In this document: positions 1-5,479 of the stretch, in pieces
Position numbering within the stretch: the stretch's first letter is position 1
How the letters are laid out: each line of letters starts with the position of its first letter
Assembly: GCA_900770015.1 (NCBI GenBank)
Contig: CAAGIU010000381.1
Span: 1-5,479, forward strand
Length of the DNA stretch: 5,479 nt
From: an uncultured Oscillospiraceae bacterium
GTDB lineage: Bacteria > Bacillota_A > Clostridia > Oscillospirales > Oscillospiraceae
Direction of reading: 5' to 3'
Program-made: the position numbers and the translations under genes
Notes under the pieces: generated by a model
Databases searched by the model: none
What the model was told of the DNA's origin: nothing
What the model saw: only the letters and a program-made list of their open reading frames with translations

Positions 1-186
1 CAGGTGGGCACGGGCATGCGCAACGAGCGCATCCGCACCTACAATTTCCCCCAGGGCAGAGTCACCGACCACCGGGTTGGCCTGACGCTCTATAAGATCG
101 ATGCCGTCATGGACGGGGATCTGGATGAGATCATCAATGCCCTGGCCACCGCCGAACAGGCGGAAAAATTAAAAAACGCAAAGTAA
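1..186 (+). CDS. prfA: Peptide chain release factor 1 (RF1), C-terminal fragment
   Basis: This is the 3' end of a gene that begins outside the window; 61 codons remain before the TAA at 184-186. RF1 recognises UAA and UAG in the ribosomal A site and triggers release of the finished protein. The visible part carries the conserved RF1 tail: QVGTG at the left edge, then [20 protein letters not shown], then [18 protein letters not shown] and a charged end. The [11 protein letters not shown] block and the MDGDLDEI stretch match RF1; RF2 has a different sequence there. The catalytic GGQ loop and the stop-codon-reading domain lie upstream and cannot be checked. The first in-window ATG is an internal Met, not a start. 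In Firmicutes prfA often lies in a conserved neighbourhood that also includes upp and a tsaC-type gene, which fits the genes seen further right. Confidence 0.97.
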   Translation, partial: QVGTGMRNERIRTYNFPQGRVTDHRVGLTLYKIDAVMDGDLDEIINALATAEQAEKLKNAK

Positions 187-198
187 ACGCACAAAATT

Positions 199-228
199 CG
201 TATGACGGGGTCATGACCCCGCCATACG
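199..228 (+). repeat. 30-base near-perfect palindrome between prfA and tsaE
   Basis: The two 15-base arms are complementary at 14 of 15 positions; the only mismatch is A205 against C222. The centre is TCATGA, so in RNA the arms fold into a stem closed by a small loop at the GGGG/CCCC pairs. The right arm ends at the first base of the GGAGG (228-232) that serves tsaE. No T-run follows on the + strand, so it is not a standard intrinsic terminator in that direction. On the - strand only a short AATTTTG follows. It could be a protein-binding palindrome, an mRNA-stabilising or processing hairpin, or a control on tsaE translation. The structure is seen directly; the role is not known. Confidence 0.8.
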
Positions 229-243
229 GAGGATGGGAGAAAA

Positions 244-657
244 ATGGAATATATCACCAAATCCCCGGAGGAAACAGAAAATATCGGGGCGGCGCTGGCA
301 AAAAAACTGAAGCCCGGTACGGTGATCGCCTACAGGGGCGATTTGGGCGCCGGAAAGACTGCCTTCACCCGTGGCCTTGCCCGGGGATTGGGGTATCCGG
401 ACAGCGTCACCAGCCCCACCTATACCATTGTGAACGAATATCTGGGCGGACGGCTGCCGCTGTTCCATTTTGATATGTACCGCCTGACCTCTTCCGATGA
501 CCTCTGGGACATCGGCTGGGAGGACTATCTGGAACGGGGCGGCGTCTGCGCCGTGGAGTGGAGCGAGAACGTGGGGGAAGCCATGGAGGGCGCCATCACC
601 GTCTCCATTGAGAAGCTGGATGACAGCACCCGCCGCATCACCATAGAAGCGGGGTAG
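244..657 (+). CDS. tsaE: tRNA threonylcarbamoyladenosine biosynthesis ATPase TsaE
   Basis: TsaE is the small cytoplasmic ATPase that works with TsaB and TsaD to transfer the threonylcarbamoyl group onto A37 of tRNAs that read ANN codons (t6A). The 137-residue protein has a Walker A P-loop, GDLGAGKT at residues 32-39 with K38 and T39. It is followed by the family block SPTYTIVNEY (57-66), the HFDMYRL segment with H75, D77, Y79 and R80, and VEWSE (104-108). Together these are diagnostic of the family, whose members are usually about 135-160 residues, so it looks complete. The ATG at 244 is preceded by GGAGG at 228-232 with an 11-base spacer. It follows prfA by 57 bases. tsaB, its functional partner, lies downstream on the same strand but is separated from it by a transporter gene. 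Confidence 0.97.
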   Translation: MEYITKSPEETENIGAALAKKLKPGTVIAYRGDLGAGKTAFTRGLARGLGYPDSVTSPTYTIVNEYLGGRLPLFHFDMYRLTSSDDLWDIGWEDYLERGGVCAVEWSENVGEAMEGAITVSIEKLDDSTRRITIEAG

Positions 658-775
658 AGTTTCGCTGATCCTGACCCTGGTGATATGGGACAAGAACGGC
701 GCATTGGCCGAAAAAACGTCGTTTCAGCGCAGCCTTTTTGGCTTTGCTCAAATCTCGGCAGGCATTTCGCACAGG

Positions 776-784
776 AAGGAGAGG
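776..784 (+). promoter_or_regulatory. Ribosome binding site that sets the MATE start
   Basis: The purine run AAGGAGAGG ends 11 bases before the ATG at 796. The frame stays open upstream to an ATG at 685, but that ATG has no Shine-Dalgarno sequence and the added 37 residues do not resemble a transporter N-terminus. The next in-frame Met (841) also lacks a Shine-Dalgarno sequence. The start at 796 is therefore preferred. Confidence 0.75.
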
Positions 785-795
785 CGCCTTTATCC

Positions 796-2166
796 ATGAC
801 GGTTCAGGAAAATAAGAAAGACAAGACCGGAATTACCAGCATGACGCAGGGAAATCCGCTGCGGCTGATTGTCGTGTTCGCCCTGCCATTGATGGCAGGC
901 AATGTTTTCCAGCAGCTGTATACCGTGGCGGATACGGCGATTGTGGGAAGAGCCATCGGGGTGGAGGCGCTGGCAGCCCTCGGCGCCATCGATTGGCTCA
1001 ACTGGATGGTTTTGGGCGTGATTCAGGGGATTACCCAGGGGTTTTCCATCCTGATTTCCCAAAAGTACGGGTCCAAAGAATATGAGCAGATGCGTCAGGT
1101 CGTGGGCAATTCCTGCACATTTTCCGCGTTCTGCGCGGTTGTATTATGCGTAGCGGCGCAGCTGGCGGTCAAGCCGGCGGTGGCGCTCTTGAAGGCGCCG
1201 GAACAGATTACGCCCCTGGCCTGCACATACCTGAGGGTCATCTTCTGGGGCATACCGGTTATGATGACCTATAACATGGCTTCCTCTGTCCTCAGAGCAT
1301 TGGGGGACAGCAGAACCCCGCTTTATGCCATGATTGCGGCCTCCGCTGCCAATATAGCCCTGGATTTGCTGTTTGTTCTCGCCTTTGAATGGGGGGTTCA
1401 GGGTGCCGCGGCGGCAACGGTTCTGGCGCAGGTTTTTGCGTCGGCATATTGCATTGCTGCCATCCGAAAAATTACGCTTCTGAAGATGGAGCCCTGCCAT
1501 TTCAAGCCGGAAAAGCCGGTTGGCCGGAGACTGGTTGAACTTGCGGCGCCGATGGCGTTCCAGAACGGAATCATCGCCGTGGGCGGGATGGTTGTCCAGT
1601 CTGTGGTGAACGGCTTCGGCGTGGCGTTCATCGCGGGATTCACCGCGACAAACAAGCTTTACGGTGTTTTGGAAGTGGCGGCAACTTCTTATGGCTACGC
1701 GATGGTGACCTACACGGGGCAAAACATGGGCGCCGGGGATAAACAGAGGGTCTCTGCCGGTCTTCGGTCGGGACTGCTCATCGGCATGCTGACATCCTTT
1801 GTGATTACTGTGGTGATGCTGGTTTTCGGAAGAAATATTCTTTCGTGCTTCATTTCTTCTGCGGAAGAGGCGGGAGGAGAGGCTTTGGAGATTGCCTTCC
1901 GGTACTTGAAAATCATGAGCATCTGTTTGCCGGTGCTGTATGTCCTTCATATTGTCCGAAGCACCATCCAGGGAATGGGGAATACGGTAATTCCCATGAT
2001 CTCGGGCATTTCGGAATTGGTTATGCGAATAGGATCGGCGGTGCTGTTTCCTGCCATTTTCGGTCAGAATGGCATATTGTTCGCGGAGATCACTGCATGG
2101 GCGGGAGCCGATATCGTTTTGGTGCCGGGTTATTTTTATGGTAATAAGAAAACGAATCAGATATGA
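796..2166 (+). CDS. MATE-family multidrug/toxin efflux transporter
   Basis: This is a polytopic inner-membrane antiporter of the MATE family, which exports organic cations, drugs or metabolites in exchange for H+ or Na+. From the ATG at 796 it has 456 residues, the usual family length with 12 membrane helices in two homologous halves. The first half opens with MTQGNPLRLI, then ALPLMAGNVFQQLYTVADTA, typical of Firmicutes MATE proteins, with D46 in helix 1. The second half opens near residue 246 with the matching LVELAAPMAFQNG block. The last helix holds WAGADIVLVP, also typical. The substrate cannot be told. It follows tsaE by 138 bases and precedes tsaB by 33. In hand-sampled stretches about 60% of codons end in G or C, against about 80% in tsaB, so it may have been inserted into the tsaE-tsaB pair. 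No clear promoter is seen before it; it may rely on read-through from upstream. Confidence 0.95.
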   Translation: MTVQENKKDKTGITSMTQGNPLRLIVVFALPLMAGNVFQQLYTVADTAIVGRAIGVEALAALGAIDWLNWMVLGVIQGITQGFSILISQKYGSKEYEQMRQVVGNSCTFSAFCAVVLCVAAQLAVKPAVALLKAPEQITPLACTYLRVIFWGIPVMMTYNMASSVLRALGDSRTPLYAMIAASAANIALDLLFVLAFEWGVQGAAAATVLAQVFASAYCIAAIRKITLLKMEPCHFKPEKPVGRRLVELAAPMAFQNGIIAVGGMVVQSVVNGFGVAFIAGFTATNKLYGVLEVAATSYGYAMVTYTGQNMGAGDKQRVSAGLRSGLLIGMLTSFVITVVMLVFGRNILSCFISSAEEAGGEALEIAFRYLKIMSICLPVLYVLHIVRSTIQGMGNTVIPMISGISELVMRIGSAVLFPAIFGQNGILFAEITAWAGADIVLVPGYFYGNKKTNQI

Positions 2167-2199
2167 AATCTCCGCACCAAGGAAAGGGAGGAAGCAACC

Positions 2200-2904
2200 A
2201 TGCTGATTTTAGCTTTTGAGACCTCCGCGAAAGCGGCCTCGGTGGCGCTGCTGGAGGACGGCAAGCTGCTGGGGGAGAGCTACCAGAATACGGGACTGAC
2301 CCACAGCCAGACCATCCTGGTCATGGCGGAGGATCTGCTGAAGCAGTGCGGAAAGACCGTGGCGGATCTGACGGCGGTGGCGGTGGCCAACGGCCCGGGC
2401 TCCTTTACGGGTATCCGCATTGGCGTGGCGGCGGCCAAGGGCTTTGCCTGGGGCGCGGAGCTGCCCTGCTGCGGCACCAGCACCCTGGAAGCCATGGCGC
2501 TGAGCCTGGGCATCTGGCAGGGCTATGTCTGCCCGGTGATGGATGCCCGCAGAAGTCAGGTGTATAACGCTCTGTTCCATGTGGATTGTGGAAAGTACAC
2601 AAAAATCCGGGAGGACCGGGCCATCTCCCTTCAGGAATTAGGGGAAGATCTCCAAAATTTGCGAGAACCCGTTTTCCTGGTTGGAGACGGCAGCATTTTG
2701 TGCTATAATACTTTGTCGGAAAACGTTCCCTCTCTGGTGCTGCCCCCGGAGCACAGAATGCACCAGCGTGCCAGCGGCGTGGCGCTGGCGGCCATGCGGA
2801 TGATCGCGGCAGGGGAGAAGACGGACGGCGCGGAGCTGACCCCCAACTACCTCCGTCTCAGTCAGGCCGAGAGAGAACGCAATGAAAGAATGCAAAACCG
2901 GTAA
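2200..2904 (+). CDS. tsaB: tRNA threonylcarbamoyladenosine biosynthesis protein TsaB
   Basis: TsaB is a cytoplasmic protein of the ASKHA fold that dimerises with TsaD and recruits TsaE to form the t6A-making complex. TsaB itself is the non-catalytic scaffold. The 234-residue protein is of normal length. It shows the N-terminal LAFETSAKAASVAL strand-turn (residues 4-17), THSQ at 34-37, the hallmark NGPGSFTGIRIG (64-75), PVMDARRSQVY (112-122) and the C-terminal PNYLRLSQAER (215-225). It lacks the HxxxH metal site of TsaD, which separates the two paralogues. The ATG at 2200 follows GGGAGG (2186-2191) by 8 bases. It sits 33 bases after the MATE gene and 72 before upp. In many Firmicutes rimI and tsaD follow tsaB; here neither does, so TsaD must be encoded elsewhere. 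Confidence 0.96.
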   Translation: MLILAFETSAKAASVALLEDGKLLGESYQNTGLTHSQTILVMAEDLLKQCGKTVADLTAVAVANGPGSFTGIRIGVAAAKGFAWGAELPCCGTSTLEAMALSLGIWQGYVCPVMDARRSQVYNALFHVDCGKYTKIREDRAISLQELGEDLQNLREPVFLVGDGSILCYNTLSENVPSLVLPPEHRMHQRASGVALAAMRMIAAGEKTDGAELTPNYLRLSQAERERNERMQNR

Positions 2905-2976
2905 ACCGAATTCAGGTACCGGGAATCCAAGACCCGGCGCCGAAGGCGAGAAACAAGGATAAGGAGAAAGATTACT

Positions 2977-3606
2977 ATGGCAGAAGTACATGTTTTGGAC
3001 CATCCTCTGATCCAGCATAAGCTGGCAATTCTCCGCAGCAAGGATACCAGTGTCAAGGAATTCCGCGAGTTGGTGGGCGAGATCGCCGGCCTGATGTGCT
3101 ATGAGGCCACCCGCAACCTGCCTCTGGTGGATGTGGATGTGGAGACTCCCATCACCACCGCCAAGTGCCGGATGCTGGCAGGCAAGAAGCTGGCCATCGT
3201 TCCCGTCCTGCGTGCAGGCCTGGGCATGGTGGACAATATGGTTGCCCTGATCCCCTCTGCAAAGATCGGTCACATCGGTCTGTACCGGGATCCGGAGACC
3301 CATAAGCCTGTGGAATACTACTGCAAGCTTCCCGAGGATATCGAAAGCCGTCAGGTCTATGTGGTGGACCCCATGCTGGCCACCGGCGGCAGCGCTGTGG
3401 CTGCCATCAACTTCCTGAAGGCCCGAGGCTGCAGAAACATCATCATGATGAACATCATCGGCTGTCCCGAGGGCGTCAAGGCGGTTCAGGAGGCTCACCC
3501 TGATGTGGAGATCTACCTGGCTGCCATGGATGAGAAGCTCAATGAGCATGCCTACATCGTCCCTGGTCTGGGCGATGCCGGCGACCGTATCTTCGGTACC
3601 AAGTAA
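2977..3606 (+). CDS. upp: Uracil phosphoribosyltransferase
   Basis: Upp converts uracil and PRPP to UMP and pyrophosphate, the main uracil salvage step in the cytoplasm. The 209-residue length equals the usual bacterial size. Visible features are the N-terminal DHPLIQHKL (8-16), PVLRAGLGM (76-84), the PRPP-binding loop [12 protein letters not shown] (129-140, with D131, T136, G137 and G138) and the uracil-binding C-terminus [14 protein letters not shown] (196-209). All key positions appear intact. The ATG at 2977 follows AAGGAG (2961-2966) by 10 bases. It is the last gene of the apparent transcription unit and is followed by a strong hairpin. The 72-base leader has short alternative inverted repeats but no terminator-like T-run, so regulation by attenuation is not supported. 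Confidence 0.99.
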   Translation: MAEVHVLDHPLIQHKLAILRSKDTSVKEFRELVGEIAGLMCYEATRNLPLVDVDVETPITTAKCRMLAGKKLAIVPVLRAGLGMVDNMVALIPSAKIGHIGLYRDPETHKPVEYYCKLPEDIESRQVYVVDPMLATGGSAVAAINFLKARGCRNIIMMNIIGCPEGVKAVQEAHPDVEIYLAAMDEKLNEHAYIVPGLGDAGDRIFGTK

Positions 3607-3621
3607 ACACAATCCCCTCCA

Positions 3622-3649
3622 GAACGCCCGGACAGACGTCCGGGCGTTC
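3622..3649 (+). terminator. Strong hairpin after upp, probable transcription terminator
   Basis: A perfect 12-base-pair, GC-rich stem (3622-3633 with 3638-3649) encloses the four-base loop AGAC, starting 15 bases after the upp stop codon. Its position between the operon end and a new promoter argues for termination or 3'-end protection. It lacks a T-run: the bases after the stem are CAGCATATGC. It may need a factor such as Rho, or act mainly as an mRNA 3'-end stabiliser. Confidence 0.65.
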
Positions 3650-3696
3650 CAGCATATGCGGACACCCTTCTCAAGGCGGAAGCGGTCATATTTTAG

Positions 3697-3725
3697 TTGA
3701 CAAACCTTTCGGGAATACGCATAAT
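3697..3725 (+). promoter_or_regulatory. Sigma-A (sigma-70) type promoter for the lipoprotein gene
   Basis: There is a perfect -35 box, TTGACA at 3697-3702, then a 17-base spacer and a -10 box CATAAT at 3720-3725 (five of six consensus bases). The region is AT-rich compared with its surroundings. Transcription would start near 3732, leaving a leader of about 35 bases before the ATG at 3766. This promoter makes the lipoprotein gene independent of the upp operon. A TTG that could be read as an in-frame upstream start is in fact part of the -35 box. Confidence 0.85.
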
Positions 3726-3754
3726 ATATTCAGGAGAACTCTTTGAAGAAAGAC

Positions 3755-3758
3755 GAGG
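3755..3758 (+). promoter_or_regulatory. Ribosome binding site that sets the lipoprotein start
   Basis: GAGG followed by a 7-base spacer leads to the ATG at 3766. Starting there gives a clean Lys-Lys-hydrophobic-Cys signal peptide. The longer open frame upstream begins at a TTG inside the promoter and is rejected. Confidence 0.75.
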
Positions 3759-3765
3759 ATGTACT

Positions 3766-5415
3766 ATGAAAAAACATCTGTTTCTATTACTCACAATTGT
3801 CCTGCTGCTGGCGCTGTGCTCCTGCAGCTGCCGCCATGAGGAGGTGATCCTGGAAGCCGTACCGGCAACCTGCCTGGAAACCGGCCTGACTGAGGGCACC
3901 CAATGCAGCAAGTGCGGCGAGGTGCTGACTGCTCAGGAGGTTGTTCCCGCCCTGGGCCACACCTATACCCTGGATGCCCAGATTGACCCCACCTGCACCG
4001 AGCCTGGCGCAGCCCCGGGCTTCAGCTGCAGCGTCTGCGGGGAAGTCTTTGTGCCGCAGGAGGAGATCCCGGCGCTGGGTCACACCGAGGAAACCGACCC
4101 TGCGGTGGAGGCAACCTGCACCGAAACCGGCCTCACCGAGGGCAAGCACTGCTCTGTCTGCGGTGAGATTCTGGTGGAGCAGGAAACCGTTCCCGCCAAA
4201 GGACATGTACCCTACCGCGTCACCGCCGGGGAATTCCCCCGCGCTGAGCTGACCGTGAAGGACGGGGTGGAATGTTCCGTTTGCGGCGATGTATTCCCCT
4301 TCCTGACGGATGAGGCCTCGGATAATCTGGAGATCACCGAGCAGGAGGACGGCAGCAGACTGGTTCTGGAGGAGGACTCCGTCTGGGGACTTGCCCGTGA
4401 GACTGCTTACGGTCCCGAGGGGAAGCTGGTCAAGGCATGGATTATGGCCGGTGACGAGGCGGTTCTCTGTGCCGACTTTGATACCGATGGCGCACCGAAT
4501 GAATGTCTTGAGATGCTGTATGAGGATGCCCAGGGCTTGACCGGAATGGCAGGATATAATTCCGAAGGAATGCTGGAGGGTTACGCGCGGTGTGTCTGCA
4601 CAGAGGATGGAAAGATCAGCCAGCGCACCTATTACGACCCTGACGGCACCGAGTTGAGAACCGAGTACTATGACGATAATGCGGACGGTGAAACCATTCG
4701 GATTCGTACCTATTATCCCGACGGCACCCGGGAATTCCTGCTGCATCCCGATGTGGACCCCGGTGTGGCGTTTGCTTCCAGCGACTCCAATATCTGGCAG
4801 GTGACCCCCGGCGAAATCGGCCTGAAGGCGGAAGATGGTGAGAAGCCGGTGTATCTGGGCATTGTTCCCAAGAATGCGGGCACGGCATCCATCAGCATCA
4901 TGGATTATCTGACCGGCGAGGCTGTGCAGACGCAGGAAGCGGTTCTCGGCGAACCGGCGGTTTTTGAAGCCCTGCCCGACGGTTATTATTACACCCAGGT
5001 CACCTGCGAGGGCTATGAGGTCTATACCGGCGAAGTGTTTCTGGTTTTGGAGGAGAGCAGTACAGAACCCTGCCTGCCGATTTCTGCGGATCTGAACAAT
5101 CCCAACGCGGTTTTTGAGGAAGCGGTGAAGATCCGTGTGCTGGACGAAGAGGGCAATGTGAGAAGCCGCCAGAGCATCACCATCGGCGTCACCAGAAACA
5201 ACTCCGGCCATTTCGCGAAGGCCGTGCTGGAGACCGACCGGGCAGGCTTCATCTGCTTCATTTCCACCAGCGAGGATGAGAATTCCTCTTCCGATACTTA
5301 CAGCGTTGCGTATTTCTCCCTGAAGGAAGGCTGCATCCTGGGCTACTATGACGCGGAGGATAACTTTGTCCCCGTGGTGATGGACGGCTCCGGGGAGTGC
5401 ACCATTCAGTATTAA
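3766..5415 (+). CDS. Cysteine-rich repeat lipoprotein of unknown function
   Basis: This 549-residue protein is probably anchored on the outer face of the membrane. It starts MKKHLFLLLTIVLLLALCSC: two lysines, a hydrophobic core and a lipobox-like cysteine, best at C20 (L-C-S-C) and less likely at C18. Residues 33-188 hold a 41-residue repeat with invariant Cys, Cys-x2-Cys-Gly and Gly-His positions, three complete units and one decayed; related repeats are common in gut Firmicutes surface proteins. About residues 284-325 have tyrosine-rich, Asp-Gly-containing strands (TYYDPDGT, TEYYDD, TYYPDGT) like MORN/YwqK-type repeats. From about 385 to 455 a segment with PVYLGIVPKN and ALPDGYYYTQVTCEGYE resembles carboxypeptidase-regulatory or Cna-B type beta-sandwich domains, and another beta-rich part follows to the end. 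The protein is strongly acidic. It has its own promoter and no partner gene in the window. I do not recognise a specific family or function; the domain names are resemblances only. Confidence 0.87.
   Translation: MKKHLFLLLTIVLLLALCSCSCRHEEVILEAVPATCLETGLTEGTQCSKCGEVLTAQEVVPALGHTYTLDAQIDPTCTEPGAAPGFSCSVCGEVFVPQEEIPALGHTEETDPAVEATCTETGLTEGKHCSVCGEILVEQETVPAKGHVPYRVTAGEFPRAELTVKDGVECSVCGDVFPFLTDEASDNLEITEQEDGSRLVLEEDSVWGLARETAYGPEGKLVKAWIMAGDEAVLCADFDTDGAPNECLEMLYEDAQGLTGMAGYNSEGMLEGYARCVCTEDGKISQRTYYDPDGTELRTEYYDDNADGETIRIRTYYPDGTREFLLHPDVDPGVAFASSDSNIWQVTPGEIGLKAEDGEKPVYLGIVPKNAGTASISIMDYLTGEAVQTQEAVLGEPAVFEALPDGYYYTQVTCEGYEVYTGEVFLVLEESSTEPCLPISADLNNPNAVFEEAVKIRVLDEEGNVRSRQSITIGVTRNNSGHFAKAVLETDRAGFICFISTSEDENSSSDTYSVAYFSLKEGCILGYYDAEDNFVPVVMDGSGECTIQY
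3862..4353 (+). repeat. Four tandem 41-codon (123-base) Cys/His repeat units within the lipoprotein
   Basis: The units begin at 3862, 3985, 4108 and 4231, exactly 123 bases apart. Conserved residues are C36/C77/C118, C47/C88/C129/C170, C50/C91/C132/C173 and H65/H106/H147. In the fourth unit the first Cys is Arg159 and the final GH is lost. H24, just after the signal peptide, is also in phase, as if it were the end of an earlier unit. The typical unit reads ATCTETGLTEGKHCSVCGE followed by a PALGH-like end. The DNA copies have diverged, so this is a conserved protein repeat rather than a recent duplication. Confidence 0.9.
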
Positions 5416-5479
5416 GGCAACACCGCATAATGGGGCAAGGAGATTCGGTTGGTTGGCTAAGAAGGGCAAAGAGCCGAAG
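5416..5479. other. Unassigned sequence after the lipoprotein gene
   Basis: These 64 bases hold no clear terminator or gene. A reading frame opens at ATG 5433 and stays open to the window edge, with no good ribosome binding site before it. The only inverted matches are short (GGCT with AGCC, TTCGG with CCGAA). It may be spacer, or the edge of a repeat or mobile element that continues outside. Confidence 0.3.

Noticed and set aside
731..743. AGCC-TTTTT-GGCT as a terminator between tsaE and the MATE gene
   Set aside because: The stem is only four pairs and the T-run is in the loop rather than after it.
685..795. Upstream ATG start adding 37 residues to the MATE protein
   Set aside because: There is no Shine-Dalgarno sequence before 685, and the extra residues do not fit MATE N-termini. 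The ATG at 796 has a good ribosome binding site.
1144..1950. A 268-codon open frame on the - strand within the MATE gene
   Set aside because: The translation is rich in Arg, His and Asn with no domain; it is a shadow of the transporter.
2638..3612. A 324-codon open frame on the - strand over upp and the end of tsaB
   Set aside because: It covers the complement of two unmistakable genes, is rich in His, Gln and Asp as expected of an antisense shadow, and has no sensible start context.
3652..3659. GCATATGC palindrome as an operator
   Set aside because: An eight-base dyad is too short to separate from chance, and it lies well upstream of the promoter.
3697..3765. TTG start adding 23 residues to the lipoprotein
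   Set aside because: The TTG is part of the -35 box and lies upstream of the likely transcription start; the ATG at 3766 gives a proper signal peptide.
3787..5469. A 560-codon open frame on the - strand across the whole lipoprotein gene
   Set aside because: It is antisense to a gene with a promoter, ribosome binding site, signal peptide and protein repeat. Its translation shows no recognisable domain. Long antisense frames are common opposite G/C-biased codons.

Overview
The window looks like chromosomal DNA from a GC-rich Firmicute of the class Clostridia, probably a gut Oscillospiraceae/Ruminococcaceae-type organism. The evidence is strong AGGAGG-like ribosome binding sites, a textbook TTGACA promoter, strong use of G/C-ending codons in the housekeeping genes, a Clostridia-style MATE transporter, and a lipoprotein with the Cys/His repeat that is common in gut Firmicutes surface proteins. 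The assignment is inferred from content, not from a database match.

Layout, all genes on the + strand: the last 61 codons of prfA (release factor 1); a 57-base gap holding a near-perfect 30-base palindrome; tsaE (244-657); a 138-base gap; a MATE-family efflux transporter (796-2166); tsaB (2200-2904); upp (2977-3606); a strong hairpin (3622-3649); a clear promoter (3697-3725); a 549-residue cysteine-rich lipoprotein of unknown function (3766-5415); and a 64-base tail with no feature I can name.

The first five genes are probably co-transcribed, since gaps are short to moderate and no convincing terminator lies between them. They mostly serve translation and nucleotide salvage. RF1 ends translation at UAA/UAG. 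TsaE and TsaB are two of the partners that, with TsaD, put threonylcarbamoyl on A37 of ANN-decoding tRNAs. Upp recycles uracil to UMP. The MATE gene is the odd member: it separates tsaE from tsaB and its codon choice is visibly less G/C-biased, so it may be a later insertion. rimI and tsaD, frequent neighbours of tsaB, do not follow it here; upp does.

The lipoprotein is a separate unit with its own promoter. Its N-terminal third carries an exact 41-residue period of Cys, Cys-x2-Cys and His positions (three complete units and one decayed unit), which suggests metal binding or a structural repeat. The rest looks like extracellular beta-rich modules. This is the only gene here without a known function and the best candidate for something new. 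I see no CRISPR array, no tRNA or rRNA gene and no complete mobile element.
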